Origin: DASYML01 sp036009045
GTDB lineage: Bacteria; Acidobacteriota; Blastocatellia; Pyrinomonadales; Pyrinomonadaceae
Direction of reading: 5' to 3'
Length of the DNA: 38,806 nucleotides
NCBI GenBank assembly: GCA_036009045.1
Contig: DASYML010000028.1
Span: 1-38,806, forward strand
Part shown: positions 1 through 9,844 of the stretch, piece after piece
Numbering within the stretch: the first letter of the stretch is position 1
Layout: every line of letters begins with the position of its first letter
Position numbers and translations under genes: made by a program
Notes under the pieces: generated by a model
The model's input: only the letters and a program-made list of their open reading frames with translations
Told to the model about the DNA's origin: nothing
Databases searched by the model: none

Positions 1-91
1 TGGGGGTTTGGGGTTAGGGGATGGGATTAAAGCAGAATTGAAAATCTCTATCCCCTAATCCCTAACCCCTAACCCCCATCTCCTAACCCCC
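1..91. repeat. Heptad inverted repeat (TTAGGGG-like), cut by window start
   Basis: The left arm (1-29) carries G-rich units such as GGGGTTAGGGGA and the right arm (49-91) carries the complementary run of CCCTAAC units at 7-bp spacing. The two arms can form an imperfect hairpin. The right arm overlaps the last codons of the PilM-like gene, so the stop codon of that gene (83-85) is part of the repeat. The telomere-like look is incidental: the same architecture occurs with other heptad words elsewhere in the window. Confidence 0.75.
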
Positions 92-1045
92 GTATGCGAG
101 CGTCGCGAGTCCTGCGGGCGCGGCGATGGCGTTGAAGCTAATTTCTCTGGACGGGAGCGAGAGGCCGACGCCTTCAGGGCCGAGGGCGTTGACGACCACT
201 CCGAGAGTCTCGTTGATGACATCTTCGACGTGGTCCACCGCAAAGCCGTTGTCGCCGACGACCATCAGATGCTCTATGGTCTGGGCTTCGGCAATCTCCG
301 GGGCCGCCACGACGCGGTCTCTGTAAAAAAGAAGTAGACGATAAAGCTCGTTGGACCTGTCTTCCGGCTCGCAGACTATCGAGCGCACGATGATGGGCCG
401 CGCCTCGTGCAAGAGGACGGCGGTAAAGCCTTCCGCGTGCGAACTGATGAGCAGCGCATCTCCCGGACGCCTGCTTCTCATCAACCATCGCGCCTCGCCC
501 AAATGCCTCGGAAGAATCAACCCCGCGCGCCAACCCAGCGAAGCAAAGACAGCCTCATATTCATCGAGTACGGAAAGGCGCACGGCGGTCATGATGTATC
601 TGGTGCGTCCCTGTGCATCCGGCGGCAATCTCTCACGCGCCGTCCGCAACTCTTCGAGCGGCACGCCGAAGCCGCGCTCCGTCTTCCAACGCAAGACTTC
701 TTCCCTCTCCTTGCGCGAACCCGTGGCGCTCTCCATCGTCAGGATAGTGGTCCGGGCGGAGGCTTCCGGCAGGGCGACGGACCAGCGTCTTTGTTTTAAA
801 AGTCCGGCGCTCGTCACCAACTCGGCGAGCGCATCAGCCAACTCGTTGGCGTCCGTAATATTCTGTTCATCAAAGTTCGGCTGGACCAGCGTTTCCGGCA
901 GCGTGATGGTCGCAGCCTTCTTGAGCGCAAAACCATCTCGCCCACGCCGCTCCAACTGGACCACAGACGCGCTCCCGCTCCCCAGCCCGATGGCCGTCGC
1001 CGGAAAGCGTGGCGCGATAAGTTTATTGATGGGATTCATAATCAA
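83..1045 (-). CDS. PilM/GspL-like pilus or secretion assembly protein
   Basis: This 320-residue protein starts with a short segment followed by a phosphate-loop-like strand (IGLGSGSASVVQLER, about residues 18-32), as in the actin-like fold of PilM and the cytoplasmic half of GspL. In those families the protein sits on the inner face of the inner membrane and links the ATPase to PilN/PilO or GspM. No transmembrane helix is evident, which favours a PilM-type protein. It is the last gene seen of the minus-strand secretion operon; PilN/PilO-like genes would be expected to its left, beyond the window. Two in-frame ATGs (1045 and 1039) lack a clear ribosome site, so the start is uncertain. The C-terminus (YGG-stop) is encoded by a heptad repeat. 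The family call rests on context and fold pattern. Confidence 0.7.
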   Translation of the reverse strand: MIMNPINKLIAPRFPATAIGLGSGSASVVQLERRGRDGFALKKAATITLPETLVQPNFDEQNITDANELADALAELVTSAGLLKQRRWSVALPEASARTTILTMESATGSRKEREEVLRWKTERGFGVPLEELRTARERLPPDAQGRTRYIMTAVRLSVLDEYEAVFASLGWRAGLILPRHLGEARWLMRSRRPGDALLISSHAEGFTAVLLHEARPIIVRSIVCEPEDRSNELYRLLLFYRDRVVAAPEIAEAQTIEHLMVVGDNGFAVDHVEDVINETLGVVVNALGPEGVGLSLPSREISFNAIAAPAGLATLAYGG

Positions 1046-1150
1046 TTGCGGATTTTGGATTGCAGATTGCGGATGATAAAAATTACCTCATACTTTGAAT
1101 TTGAGATTCAGGAATTAACGACGCCAATCCGATTTCCGCATTCCGCATTT
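1044..1150. repeat. Heptad inverted repeat (GATTGCG type)
   Basis: The left arm (1044-1074) repeats GATTGCG/GATTTTG units and the right arm (1123-1150) carries CCAATCC, GATTTCC, GCATTCC and GCATTTG, roughly its reverse complement. It fills the gap between the pseudopilin and the PilM-like gene. Related words recur at 20351-20432 and 21014-21091. Confidence 0.7.
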
Positions 1151-1168
1151 GATAATTCCGAAATTGGC

Positions 1169-1654
1169 TCACCAATCGCTGTACGGTGTGCCTTCGGATG
1201 AAGTGTCGGACGAAGAACTGTGAACATCCGTGAGACCCTGTTTGCCTTCGGATGAGTTGGGGTCGTCGCCCGTCGTAAAGTTCCAGTCTCTCTCTCTCGT
1301 GAAAGGGTCCACGGGAATCTCGCGCATGTAGCCCGCCGTCACCAGGTCGTCCGCAGATTGAGGCAACTGGCCTTTGTCCGCCGCATACTGGTCCATCAAT
1401 TTACGCATCTGGAAGAGGTCGTCGCGCAGGGTCGCTTCGCGCGCGTGCAGGACCGCCTTCTGATATTGCGGCAGCGCAATCGCCGCGAGAATAATGATAA
1501 TCGAAATCACGATCATCAATTCCAGCAACGTAAAGCCGCGCGCGCTCCGGCGAGCGAAGGAAAAAGGAAAAAGGAAAAAGGAAAAAGGAAGCGCCTGGCC
1601 TCCGTCCTTTTGCCTTGTGCCTTTTACCCTTTGCCCTGAATCTTTACCAGTCAC
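1169..1654 (-). CDS. GspG-like pseudopilin with repeat-derived leader
   Basis: A prepilin signature GFTLLELMIV begins at residue 40, with the conserved Glu at position 5 after the expected cleavage and a hydrophobic helix behind it. A prepilin peptidase would cut after Gly40 and the mature protein would enter the secretion pseudopilus. The C-terminal half carries the GspG-like region IPVDPFTRERDW and ends in YSDW. The start is GTG at 1654, overlapping the end of the upstream pseudopilin by 11 bp, with GGAGAG 7 bp before it; no other start codon lies in frame before the cleavage site. The 39-residue leader is unusually long, and its middle (a Phe/Pro/Leu-rich stretch, residues 22-34) is encoded by a GGAAAAA heptad repeat. 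Length and motif make the pseudopilin call firm; the true leader is less certain. Confidence 0.85.
   Translation of the reverse strand: MTGKDSGQRVKGTRQKDGGQALPFSFFLFPFSFARRSARGFTLLELMIVISIIIILAAIALPQYQKAVLHAREATLRDDLFQMRKLMDQYAADKGQLPQSADDLVTAGYMREIPVDPFTRERDWNFTTGDDPNSSEGKQGLTDVHSSSSDTSSEGTPYSDW
1557..1638. repeat. Heptad inverted repeat (GGAAAAA type) inside a coding leader
   Basis: The left arm 1557-1590 is GGAAAAA repeated about four times; the right arm 1606-1638 is TTTTGCC, TTGTGCC, TTTTACC, CTTTGCC, again at 7-bp spacing. Unlike the other members it lies inside an open reading frame, in the leader-coding part of the pseudopilin. Confidence 0.75.
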
Positions 1655-2393
1655 TGTACTTCTCTCCGTTGAGCGCGGTTCCCTTTGACTTGGAGCGCAC
1701 GTCGAAAACGTTTTCGCCGCCCCATGACCCCGTATCCTTCGTATCGTAGGAAGACCGCAACTCCCAGTCGGTCTCGCCCGTCATCGGGTCAATCGGTAGC
1801 GACCGCAGGTACACTTTCTTTTTCGTCGCCAACTCCGCTCCCCCGACCTTGGTCGCATCCACACTCAAGTCGCCGCGCCCGCCGAGGCCGCCGCTGATGG
1901 CCGCGACGTTGACCCCCGTGGTCAGAGTGTCGAGGTCCGGCGGATAGCGGTCAGGGTTATCCGCAGTGAAGATTTTGCAATCCGTAATCTTCACCTTAAC
2001 GCGCGGGTCCACTATTTGAGCGACGGGCCGTCCCTGCGCGTCCACCTGGGGCGGAGCACCGGCAGCGCCAGCGCCGCCGACTGCTGCTCCCTGGTCACAT
2101 CCGACCAGCGCCTCACGATGAAACTGGTCTATCGCTCCGCGAATCTCTCGCAAGGTCTCCCTGAGTTGCTGTTCCTTCTGTCGCTTGACGGAGATTTTGA
2201 CGAGCGGGACGATAGCCATCGTCATAATCGTGAGGACCGTCACGGTCATCACCAACTCTATGAGAGTAAAGCCGCCGTCGGATGCGCCTTCGCATTCGCG
2301 CATACTGGTCCAAAAAAAGATGCCTCTGCGGCGCGACGAAAGGCCGACCGCTTCGACTTCCCTGACAGGCTTTGACATCTCTTCCAGGCTCAT
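1644..2393 (-). CDS. GspG-like pseudopilin, second copy
   Basis: The prepilin motif GGFTLIELVMTVTVL gives a cleavage site with Glu at mature position 5, followed by a single hydrophobic helix. The mature protein is about 208 residues, longer than usual GspG, with a Gly/Ala/Val insertion in the middle. The region LPIDPMTGETDWEL and the terminal YSDW match the neighbouring pseudopilin, so the two look like diverged duplicates. The chosen ATG at 2393 follows GAGGGA; a TTG at 2411 and an ATG at 2303 (which would give an 11-residue leader more typical of prepilins) are alternatives. The gene ends 11 bp inside the next one, indicating translational coupling. It would contribute to the pseudopilus of the same machine as the secretin and ATPase upstream. 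Confidence 0.82.
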   Translation of the reverse strand: MSLEEMSKPVREVEAVGLSSRRRGIFFWTSMRECEGASDGGFTLIELVMTVTVLTIMTMAIVPLVKISVKRQKEQQLRETLREIRGAIDQFHREALVGCDQGAAVGGAGAAGAPPQVDAQGRPVAQIVDPRVKVKITDCKIFTADNPDRYPPDLDTLTTGVNVAAISGGLGGRGDLSVDATKVGGAELATKKKVYLRSLPIDPMTGETDWELRSSYDTKDTGSWGGENVFDVRSKSKGTALNGEKYSDW

Positions 2394-2432
2394 CTGTCCC
2401 TCATCGTGCAAAATACTTTACTGCTGCGCCGA

Positions 2433-5255
2433 CTACTTGACGGTGATGCGGCCCGGCACGAAGAGCAGCGACACGGGGCGGCCATCGAACGTCGCCAGGC
2501 GCGCGACTTCTTTATCGAAACTCATCTCGCTTTCACCACCCGCGATGGCCTCGACCTCTACGAAGAGCATGATGTTCATGCCCGTCTTGAGCGGCGTGCC
2601 TGTCGGCGTCTGGACCGAAATCAACAATGCGCCGGAGGGATCAATTGATTGCATGAGCGTGGGCGCGACGCTGGCGTTTGCGCCCGCCAGCAGGATGCCC
2701 TGCGAGACGCCGCGCACGGCGATCACGCGCGGGTCGAAATGCAATTTGATGGTGGCGGTTCCGAGCGGCTCGCTCGTCGTCAGGGCCAGCGCCACGCGCT
2801 GTCTTTCGCCGACGAGCATCGTCCCTCGCTCCGGCATCAAACGCAACTCAACAGCGTTTCCCGGACCAGCCTTGACCACGCTCGCCTCCGTCGTCCTGAC
2901 CATCACAGGCGGCGGGACATCATCGTTAGGAGAGATGACAGCGTTGAGCGCACCGGCGACCGTATTAAAGGGCGCGGGCAGTTGAGATTGATTGAGCGTC
3001 GTGGCAGCATCAACGGGTTGCGGCGTCGTGGTTGAATTGTCAGCCGCCTTCAAGGCGTCGCTCAAAACTCTCGCGGGCGGGGGGCCGACGGCGGTCGAGA
3101 TGTTGGTCAACGCGGGCTGTATGTTCGCGTTGACGGGTCGCTGCGCCGGAGAGTTGGAAGCAGTCGTATTGTTCACGTTTGACGCGGCGATATTATTCGC
3201 GCCGGAGGCGTTCGTGTTGCTCGCGTTCGCTGCGTTGTTAATGCTCGCGTTGGTGTTGGCTGGCGTTTCCGCAGAGTTGCTCATGAGGGCTTTGGGCGCG
3301 GGAACGTAGGCAGCCTGCTCTGTTGTCGCGTCGGGTAATTGGACCTGTACGTTCTTAGGGATACGACGCGCCTCCGCTAACTGGTCCTCGCGGTCAGTCT
3401 CCTGAATCATCGCTTCGAGCGTGCCGATGGTCGGCGAAGAGAGCGTGCCGCTCGGTCGCAGTTCTTCGTCGCGCGGGGTCACGGCTGGCGCGCGCAGGAC
3501 GCGCGGTGTGACGGCGATGACGATGTCCGTTTGCAGGTTATCGCGGCGCGGCGTGCTGAAGAGACGACCGAGCACGGGGACGAGACCGAGCAGCGGCAAG
3601 CCTCCGCGACCGCTCGATTGCTTGTCCTGCGCGACGCTCGCCAGCATCATCGTGCGATTGTTCTGGATGCGCGCCGTGCCCGTGATGGTTCGCTCCGTAA
3701 AGCTCGGCGTGGCGCTGCCCGGATTCTGCACGTCCTTCGATTCGATGCTCATCTTGACCTGCACATCAAGATTCGGGAAGACCTGCGGCGTGAACTTCAG
3801 GGTCAACCCCGTCGGCTCGTAGTTGATGACGGGAAAGCCGCCCGTGGGGAAATTAAAGTTAGTGCCGGGGGCCGTCGTAGTGCCGGAAGTCTGAGCGCCG
3901 AACGGGTAAGTCTGCGCCGTCTGGACGGGGACGCGCTGGCCTATGCGGGCGGTGGATTCCTCGCCCGTGAACGCGTGAATCTGTGTCGAGGCGATGAGCT
4001 TCGTGTTGTCCTTGCGTTGAAACGCCGTGAGGGTCGTCGGCGGGATGATGATGGCAGCGCCGAGCGCGGTCGTCGTTTTAAAAATCGAGTTGGCGACTTG
4101 ATTACTGCCGAGGTTGGCCGAGAGCGGACTTGAACCGCCGAGAGTAATGACGCCGTTCGCGTCGCCGATTTGATTGCCGAGTTGGAAGATGTCCGTGCGC
4201 GAGACTTCGTAGATGTTGACATCCATCACGACCTCCGCGCGGTCCTTATCAATGCTCTGTAGAATCTCTCCGATGAGGCGCACGTTCTCCGCCGTGTCGC
4301 GCACCGTCAGGCTGTTGGTTGACTTATCAGGGATGACGATAATCTGCGGGCGTCCCTGCGAAGGAGGAATCGCCGCCTGGATGACGTTGCGCGCCTCCGT
4401 CGGGTCCGTGTTGGAAAGATAGAAGGTGCGTATGACGAGTTGCTGGTACTGCGCGCGGCGGCTCTGGTCCGCGACCAGAATCGTGCGGCGGCTCAGTTTC
4501 TGAAAGAACAACCCCTCTTGCAAAAAGATGTAGTCGAGCGCCTGCGCGGTCGTCACGTCGTGCATGTTGATGTCTATGTTGCGCGGCTGCGCGAACGACT
4601 GGCGGTCGAAGATCACGTTGAGGCTCAACTGGTCCGAGAGGCTGCGGATGAAACTCTTCAGGTCGCCGCTGTAGTTGATGACGCGAAGTTGCTCGCTGCG
4701 TCCTCCGGTGGCGGTAGGCTCCTGCGCCGTGCGTCCCATGTTGGGCGATGAGGGCGTCGCTGTGCTCCCGTTGTCCTGACCGTAAGATGTGTTGGAGACG
4801 TGGACGCCCGTGCCTGTATCCCCGCCCGCCGCGTTGCGACTGCTCCCGCCGACGCCCGTCTTCTCTTCCTGAAGACGCAGCATGCGGTCCATCTCCGAGA
4901 GGGCCAACTGGTTGACGGGGTCATAGCCGTAAGCCTGTCGAAAAGCGTTGTAAGCGCCGACAAAATCCTTTTGCTCGGCGAGCGCGCGGCCCTGCAACAT
5001 GAACATCTGCGAGGCGTTGAACATGGCGCGGCGATAATGGAGTTGATAATCCATATTGGCGGGGTCGGCAGCGACGGCGAGCGTAAACTCCTGCGCCGCC
5101 TTGTCCCATTGCTGGGCCGATTCATACTGCATTCCGCGCTTGAAATTCTTCTCACCTTTTTTCGCGGCCAGCGCCGTCAAAGGCATGACCAGCAGGCAGA
5201 AGATCAGGAGCATCGCCAGAGGCGCGCGCGAGTGGACGGAAGATTTCATCTTCAT
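2433..5255 (-). CDS. Secretin (GspD/PilQ-like) with TPR-like N-terminus and cohesin-like C-terminus
   Basis: The 940-residue product begins with a signal peptide (hydrophobic stretch ending ALAAKKG), then TPR-like helices to about residue 125, an N0/STN-like domain, a NolW-like N1 domain and a secretin core ending with PVLGRLFS and the conserved TDIVIAVTPRVLR. It would form the outer-membrane channel of the secretion or pilus system. After the core comes an Asn/Ala/Thr-rich linker and a final domain of about 135 residues (start VELRLMPERG, end VPGRITVK) resembling cohesin domains, with alternating beta strands and the FDPRVIAVRGV pattern. TTG at 5282 extends the frame, but ATG at 5255 behind GAAGAGA gives a cleaner signal peptide. 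The gene lies 21-40 bp upstream of the pseudopilins. The family is certain; GspD versus PilQ is not settled. Confidence 0.92.
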   Translation of the reverse strand: MKMKSSVHSRAPLAMLLIFCLLVMPLTALAAKKGEKNFKRGMQYESAQQWDKAAQEFTLAVAADPANMDYQLHYRRAMFNASQMFMLQGRALAEQKDFVGAYNAFRQAYGYDPVNQLALSEMDRMLRLQEEKTGVGGSSRNAAGGDTGTGVHVSNTSYGQDNGSTATPSSPNMGRTAQEPTATGGRSEQLRVINYSGDLKSFIRSLSDQLSLNVIFDRQSFAQPRNIDINMHDVTTAQALDYIFLQEGLFFQKLSRRTILVADQSRRAQYQQLVIRTFYLSNTDPTEARNVIQAAIPPSQGRPQIIVIPDKSTNSLTVRDTAENVRLIGEILQSIDKDRAEVVMDVNIYEVSRTDIFQLGNQIGDANGVITLGGSSPLSANLGSNQVANSIFKTTTALGAAIIIPPTTLTAFQRKDNTKLIASTQIHAFTGEESTARIGQRVPVQTAQTYPFGAQTSGTTTAPGTNFNFPTGGFPVINYEPTGLTLKFTPQVFPNLDVQVKMSIESKDVQNPGSATPSFTERTITGTARIQNNRTMMLASVAQDKQSSGRGGLPLLGLVPVLGRLFSTPRRDNLQTDIVIAVTPRVLRAPAVTPRDEELRPSGTLSSPTIGTLEAMIQETDREDQLAEARRIPKNVQVQLPDATTEQAAYVPAPKALMSNSAETPANTNASINNAANASNTNASGANNIAASNVNNTTASNSPAQRPVNANIQPALTNISTAVGPPPARVLSDALKAADNSTTTPQPVDAATTLNQSQLPAPFNTVAGALNAVISPNDDVPPPVMVRTTEASVVKAGPGNAVELRLMPERGTMLVGERQRVALALTTSEPLGTATIKLHFDPRVIAVRGVSQGILLAGANASVAPTLMQSIDPSGALLISVQTPTGTPLKTGMNIMLFVEVEAIAGGESEMSFDKEVARLATFDGRPVSLLFVPGRITVK

Positions 5256-5417
5256 CTCAGTTCTCTTCGAGTTGAGTAGCAATCAAGTTTGAGAAGGCCG
5301 CACGGAATCGCTTTGGCAGCCCTGAATTCAAGCCCGGCATCCTGCACGAGAACGCCGAAACCCTTCGACAGTTTACACGCCTCAGGAAAAGCGCAGTTCC
5401 AAAGGAATGAAGAGAGA

Positions 5418-5495
5418 GGCTGGGGGCTAGAGACTGGAGGCTGGTTAAGAACTGCTTTTGCTTTTCCCAGCCTCCAGTCTCCAGCCGCCAGTCTC
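5418..5495. repeat. Heptad inverted repeat (GGCTGGA/GAGACTG type)
   Basis: The left arm 5418-5444 reads CTGGGGG, CTAGAGA, CTGGAGG, CTGG and the right arm 5466-5495 reads CAGCCTC, CAGTCTC, CAGCCGC, CAGTCTC. It starts about 10 bp downstream of the ATPase stop codon, in the 222-255 bp gap before the secretin. The same words recur at 12930-13004. Confidence 0.78.
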
Positions 5496-5504
5496 TGTTT
5501 TTCC

Positions 5505-7241
<1,737 letters not shown>

Positions 7242-7298
7242 ATAAAAATCACTCGAAACTACTCTGATGCCGAAAGGGGGGTGGAGGATTGCTCGCGG

Positions 7299-8534
7299 CT
7301 AATGCATAGAGGGGGCGCTTGATATAGATTGGATGATCGGCAAATAAATCGCCAGCAAGATTGTAATGACTATCCCGCCCATCAATACTAGAATCGCAGG
7401 CTCCATCGTCGTAGTCAACTGTTCGAGACGCACTTCGGACTCCGCATCGTAAAATGTAGAAACTTCGTCCAGCATCTCTCGCAGAGAGCCGGAGCGTTCG
7501 CCCACGCCGATCATGTCCAGCGCCAGCGCCGGAACCCAACGCGCAGCCTCCAGACTCTCCGTAAAAGTCCGCCCCTCTCTTATCATCGGGAGGATTGAAG
7601 AACTCCTGCGCCGCAGTTCCCTGTTGGTGATCGACTCGGCGGCGATTTCCCATGATTCGACCAGCGTGATACCGCCCGCGAGCAGCGTCGCCAGCGAGCG
7701 CGTCGCCTGCGCGACAGAGAGTTGGACCAGTAATTTGCCGACGAGCGGGATTTTCAGCAGCGCAGAGTCTATCGTCAATCGTCCCGCAGGGGTGCGAGAC
7801 CAGAAGTAAAAGGCTAGCGCGCTGCCTATGACCAGCGGGCCGAACCAGTAGAGGTTAGTCGTCAGCCAACCGGAGATGCCGACGACGATGACCGTCACCG
7901 TCGGCAAACCGTTTTTGTTAAAGTCGCTGAAGAGTTCGGACATGCGCGGCACGACGTAGATGGTCAGAAAGGCGACCATCCCGAAAGAGGCGCACAGCAA
8001 AAACAACGGATAAGCCAGCGCCCCGCGAATCTTGCGCCGCAACTCCACGTTGCGCCGCATGTACTTCACATAACGTCCAAGGACTTCGTCAAGCGCGCCC
8101 GAACGCTCGCCCGCTAAAATCGAAGCGGTATAAATTCTGGGGAAAATAGCGCCCTGCTGCGCGAAGGCCGTCGAGAGCGAATCTCCGCCGCGTATCGCGT
8201 CCTCGACATTTCCCAGCACGGCGCGCAGGCGCGACGAAGCGGCTCGCTTACGCAGCATCGTGATGGCTTGGAGGATAGGGATGCCCGCGCGTATGAGCGC
8301 CGCGAGTTGCTGGTTGAAGAGCAGAAAATCGTTGGCCTTGACGCGCGCACGCGCCCCCGCGTGTCCGCCCCTCGTGAGCGCCGTGACGCCGGAGGTCTTC
8401 GGCGGCGTGACGGCGAAGACGCGAAAGCCCTCGCGCTCAAGGCGCGCACGGGCCTCCTGCACGCCCATCGCCTCGACCGTGCGCGTCACCACCTCGCCCG
8501 CTGGCGTCCCTAAACGACAAATAAACTCTGCCAT
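7299..8534 (-). CDS. gspF: Inner-membrane platform protein (GspF/PilC family)
   Basis: At 411 residues the protein matches the family length. An N-terminal extension of about 60 residues is followed by two GspF repeats, each starting with a pattern like FLLFNQQLAALIRAGIPILQA and ATRSLATLLAGGITLVESWE. Hydrophobic helices occur around residues 170-190, 220-240 and 380-400, the usual three-helix layout. It is the first gene of the minus-strand secretion operon and should anchor the GspE ATPase in the inner membrane. An extended -10 promoter and a terminator-like hairpin lie in its leader, suggesting regulation at the start of the operon. Confidence 0.94.
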   Translation of the reverse strand: MAEFICRLGTPAGEVVTRTVEAMGVQEARARLEREGFRVFAVTPPKTSGVTALTRGGHAGARARVKANDFLLFNQQLAALIRAGIPILQAITMLRKRAASSRLRAVLGNVEDAIRGGDSLSTAFAQQGAIFPRIYTASILAGERSGALDEVLGRYVKYMRRNVELRRKIRGALAYPLFLLCASFGMVAFLTIYVVPRMSELFSDFNKNGLPTVTVIVVGISGWLTTNLYWFGPLVIGSALAFYFWSRTPAGRLTIDSALLKIPLVGKLLVQLSVAQATRSLATLLAGGITLVESWEIAAESITNRELRRRSSSILPMIREGRTFTESLEAARWVPALALDMIGVGERSGSLREMLDEVSTFYDAESEVRLEQLTTTMEPAILVLMGGIVITILLAIYLPIIQSISSAPSMH

Positions 8535-8557
8535 GTTTATGCTCTAATCCGTCACAC

Positions 8558-8590
8558 AAAAAGCTGCCTGCCGCAATCGGTCACAGGCAG
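8558..8590 (-). terminator. Terminator-like hairpin in the gspF leader
   Basis: On the minus strand CTGCCTG and CAGGCAG form a 7-bp stem, followed after one C by a run of five T. It lies between the putative promoter (8604-8612) and the gspF start (8534), so it could act as an attenuator or block readthrough from further upstream. Confidence 0.45.
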
Positions 8591-8603
8591 ACAACCCTTT
8601 AAA

Positions 8604-8612
8604 ATTATATCA
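8604..8612 (-). promoter_or_regulatory. Extended -10 promoter candidate for the secretion operon
   Basis: The minus strand reads TGATATAAT, a consensus TATAAT with the TGn extension. No good -35 hexamer is present at 17 bp, as is common for extended -10 promoters. It is 70 bp upstream of the gspF start. Confidence 0.45.
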
Positions 8613-8759
8613 CGCCCTCAAGCGACTGCGCGAATCTGTAAGTAATCCCTCCGGCAACATTCGCCTCTCTCTTTACACGCCCTAGCACATGGAAAGTTGC
8701 AACGAGATTGGGACGCGGGGTAGGTCACAAACAGGTCGCAATTATAGAGTGAGATTGAC

Positions 8760-8786
8760 TTGACAAATTCCGGCAAGGCGTATAAT
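8760..8786 (+). promoter_or_regulatory. Sigma70-like promoter candidate
   Basis: TTGACA (8760-8765) and TATAAT (8781-8786) are both perfect consensus hexamers, but the spacer is only 15 bp. The promoter faces the secreted-protein gene at 9050, leaving a leader of about 255 nt. That leader includes a strong AGGAGG site at 8922-8927 followed by a four-codon frame (8934-8948). Confidence 0.5.
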
Positions 8787-9049
8787 AGAGAAGTTGTATT
8801 AGCCCCCGTTGTTAACCAATTCCTCTTTCCTCAATGAATCTCGCCCCTACTGATTTCAGATTAACTCCCGGCATTCTAAAGGGTGTCGCGGAATTATTCC
8901 GAAACGAATGTTCTAAAAAACAGGAGGATAAAGATGATTCCAGCATGATTATCTCTTAAAGAGAACATAAGGAAAATCATGTAAGGATTATCTCCAACCC
9001 GCTTGAGTTTGCAGGCTGCGAAAGCAGTATCAAAAGGAGTTTGTTATAA

Positions 9050-9781
9050 ATGAAAACCATTGTACTCATAACGCTTCTTGCAGCTTTAATTACTGTGGGA
9101 CTTGTCAAGACCTTCTCCTTTAGTAAGCAGCAGCAACTTACAGAACTGAAGCAATCAAAAGAACGTGGCAGACTCAAATGGTATGCTCAAATGGGAAAGT
9201 TACAAGGTAATCAACAAATTGTTTTTCGTTCGGGGTATGTAAGATATGCAGTCGCCAAAAATCTAGATGAGGCGCTCCACTATTACACGCTGGTCAAAGC
9301 TAAAGTCATAGGAAGTAAAGCTTATGCCGCGAACCCTGAAGACATAGGAAATTCTGAAGATATAGAAACATGGTATAAGCTCCAAATTACTGAAACCCTT
9401 TCTCAGCAAGATGTCACTAACTGCCAGACTTGCCCCCCCCTTCGCACTCCTCCCGCTGATATGCTGCCCCTCAATAAGGATGAATTTTTAGTTCCTCAAG
9501 CGGGGGGGGAGATAAGTATTGACGGGGTAAAAATGATAAGCGAAGACCCTGAGTTCCCTCCTTTCAAAACAGGTGACGAGTATCTGCTTTTTCTCACATT
9601 AGATATGTCCAAAGGTGTTGGAGCGCTAAGGATGGGACCTTGGGGAGTTTATAACATAGGCGTCAACGAAACTTTGACCCCCGTCAATAAGGAGCTAGAG
9701 CATCCACTAAAGGCTGACATTACAGCTCGTTCTGGTGATTCAGTAGGCCGGTTGAGGGCGCATCTCAAAACACGCCACTGA
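9050..9781 (+). CDS. Secreted or membrane-anchored protein of unknown function
   Basis: The 243-residue product starts with a hydrophobic segment (IVLITLLAALITVGLV) after a single Lys, typical of a signal peptide or membrane anchor. The rest is soluble; it contains a CQTC pair, a Pro-rich stretch and a middle region where a value-like segment (TGDEYLLFLTLD) recalls short beta-sandwich proteins of Acidobacteria, but I do not recognise the family. AAAGGAG 10 bp before the ATG supports the start. Base composition is clearly AT-richer than the flanking operons, and codons ending in A/T are frequent, consistent with transfer. The protease gene follows 63 bp later in the same direction, suggesting co-expression. 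Confidence 0.75.
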   Translation: MKTIVLITLLAALITVGLVKTFSFSKQQQLTELKQSKERGRLKWYAQMGKLQGNQQIVFRSGYVRYAVAKNLDEALHYYTLVKAKVIGSKAYAANPEDIGNSEDIETWYKLQITETLSQQDVTNCQTCPPLRTPPADMLPLNKDEFLVPQAGGEISIDGVKMISEDPEFPPFKTGDEYLLFLTLDMSKGVGALRMGPWGVYNIGVNETLTPVNKELEHPLKADITARSGDSVGRLRAHLKTRH

Positions 9782-9844
9782 AAGCTGATTACTCCGCACC
9801 TTGCTCTAAACTCACTTTAATTTTTCAGGCAGGGGAGAGATTTT

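Larger units (their letters stand above)
8535..9049. other. Divergent intergenic region, 515 bp
   Basis: This gap separates the minus-strand secretion operon from the plus-strand island. It contains the leader hairpin and promoter of gspF, a plus-strand promoter, and an AT-rich leader with a minimal open frame. No full-length gene or RNA fold was recognised in it. Confidence 0.6.

Noticed and set aside
1..91. Telomere-like TTAGGGG repeat
   Set aside because: It has the same heptad-hairpin layout as the other intergenic repeats and lies inside a bacterial operon, so a telomere or linear end is not indicated.
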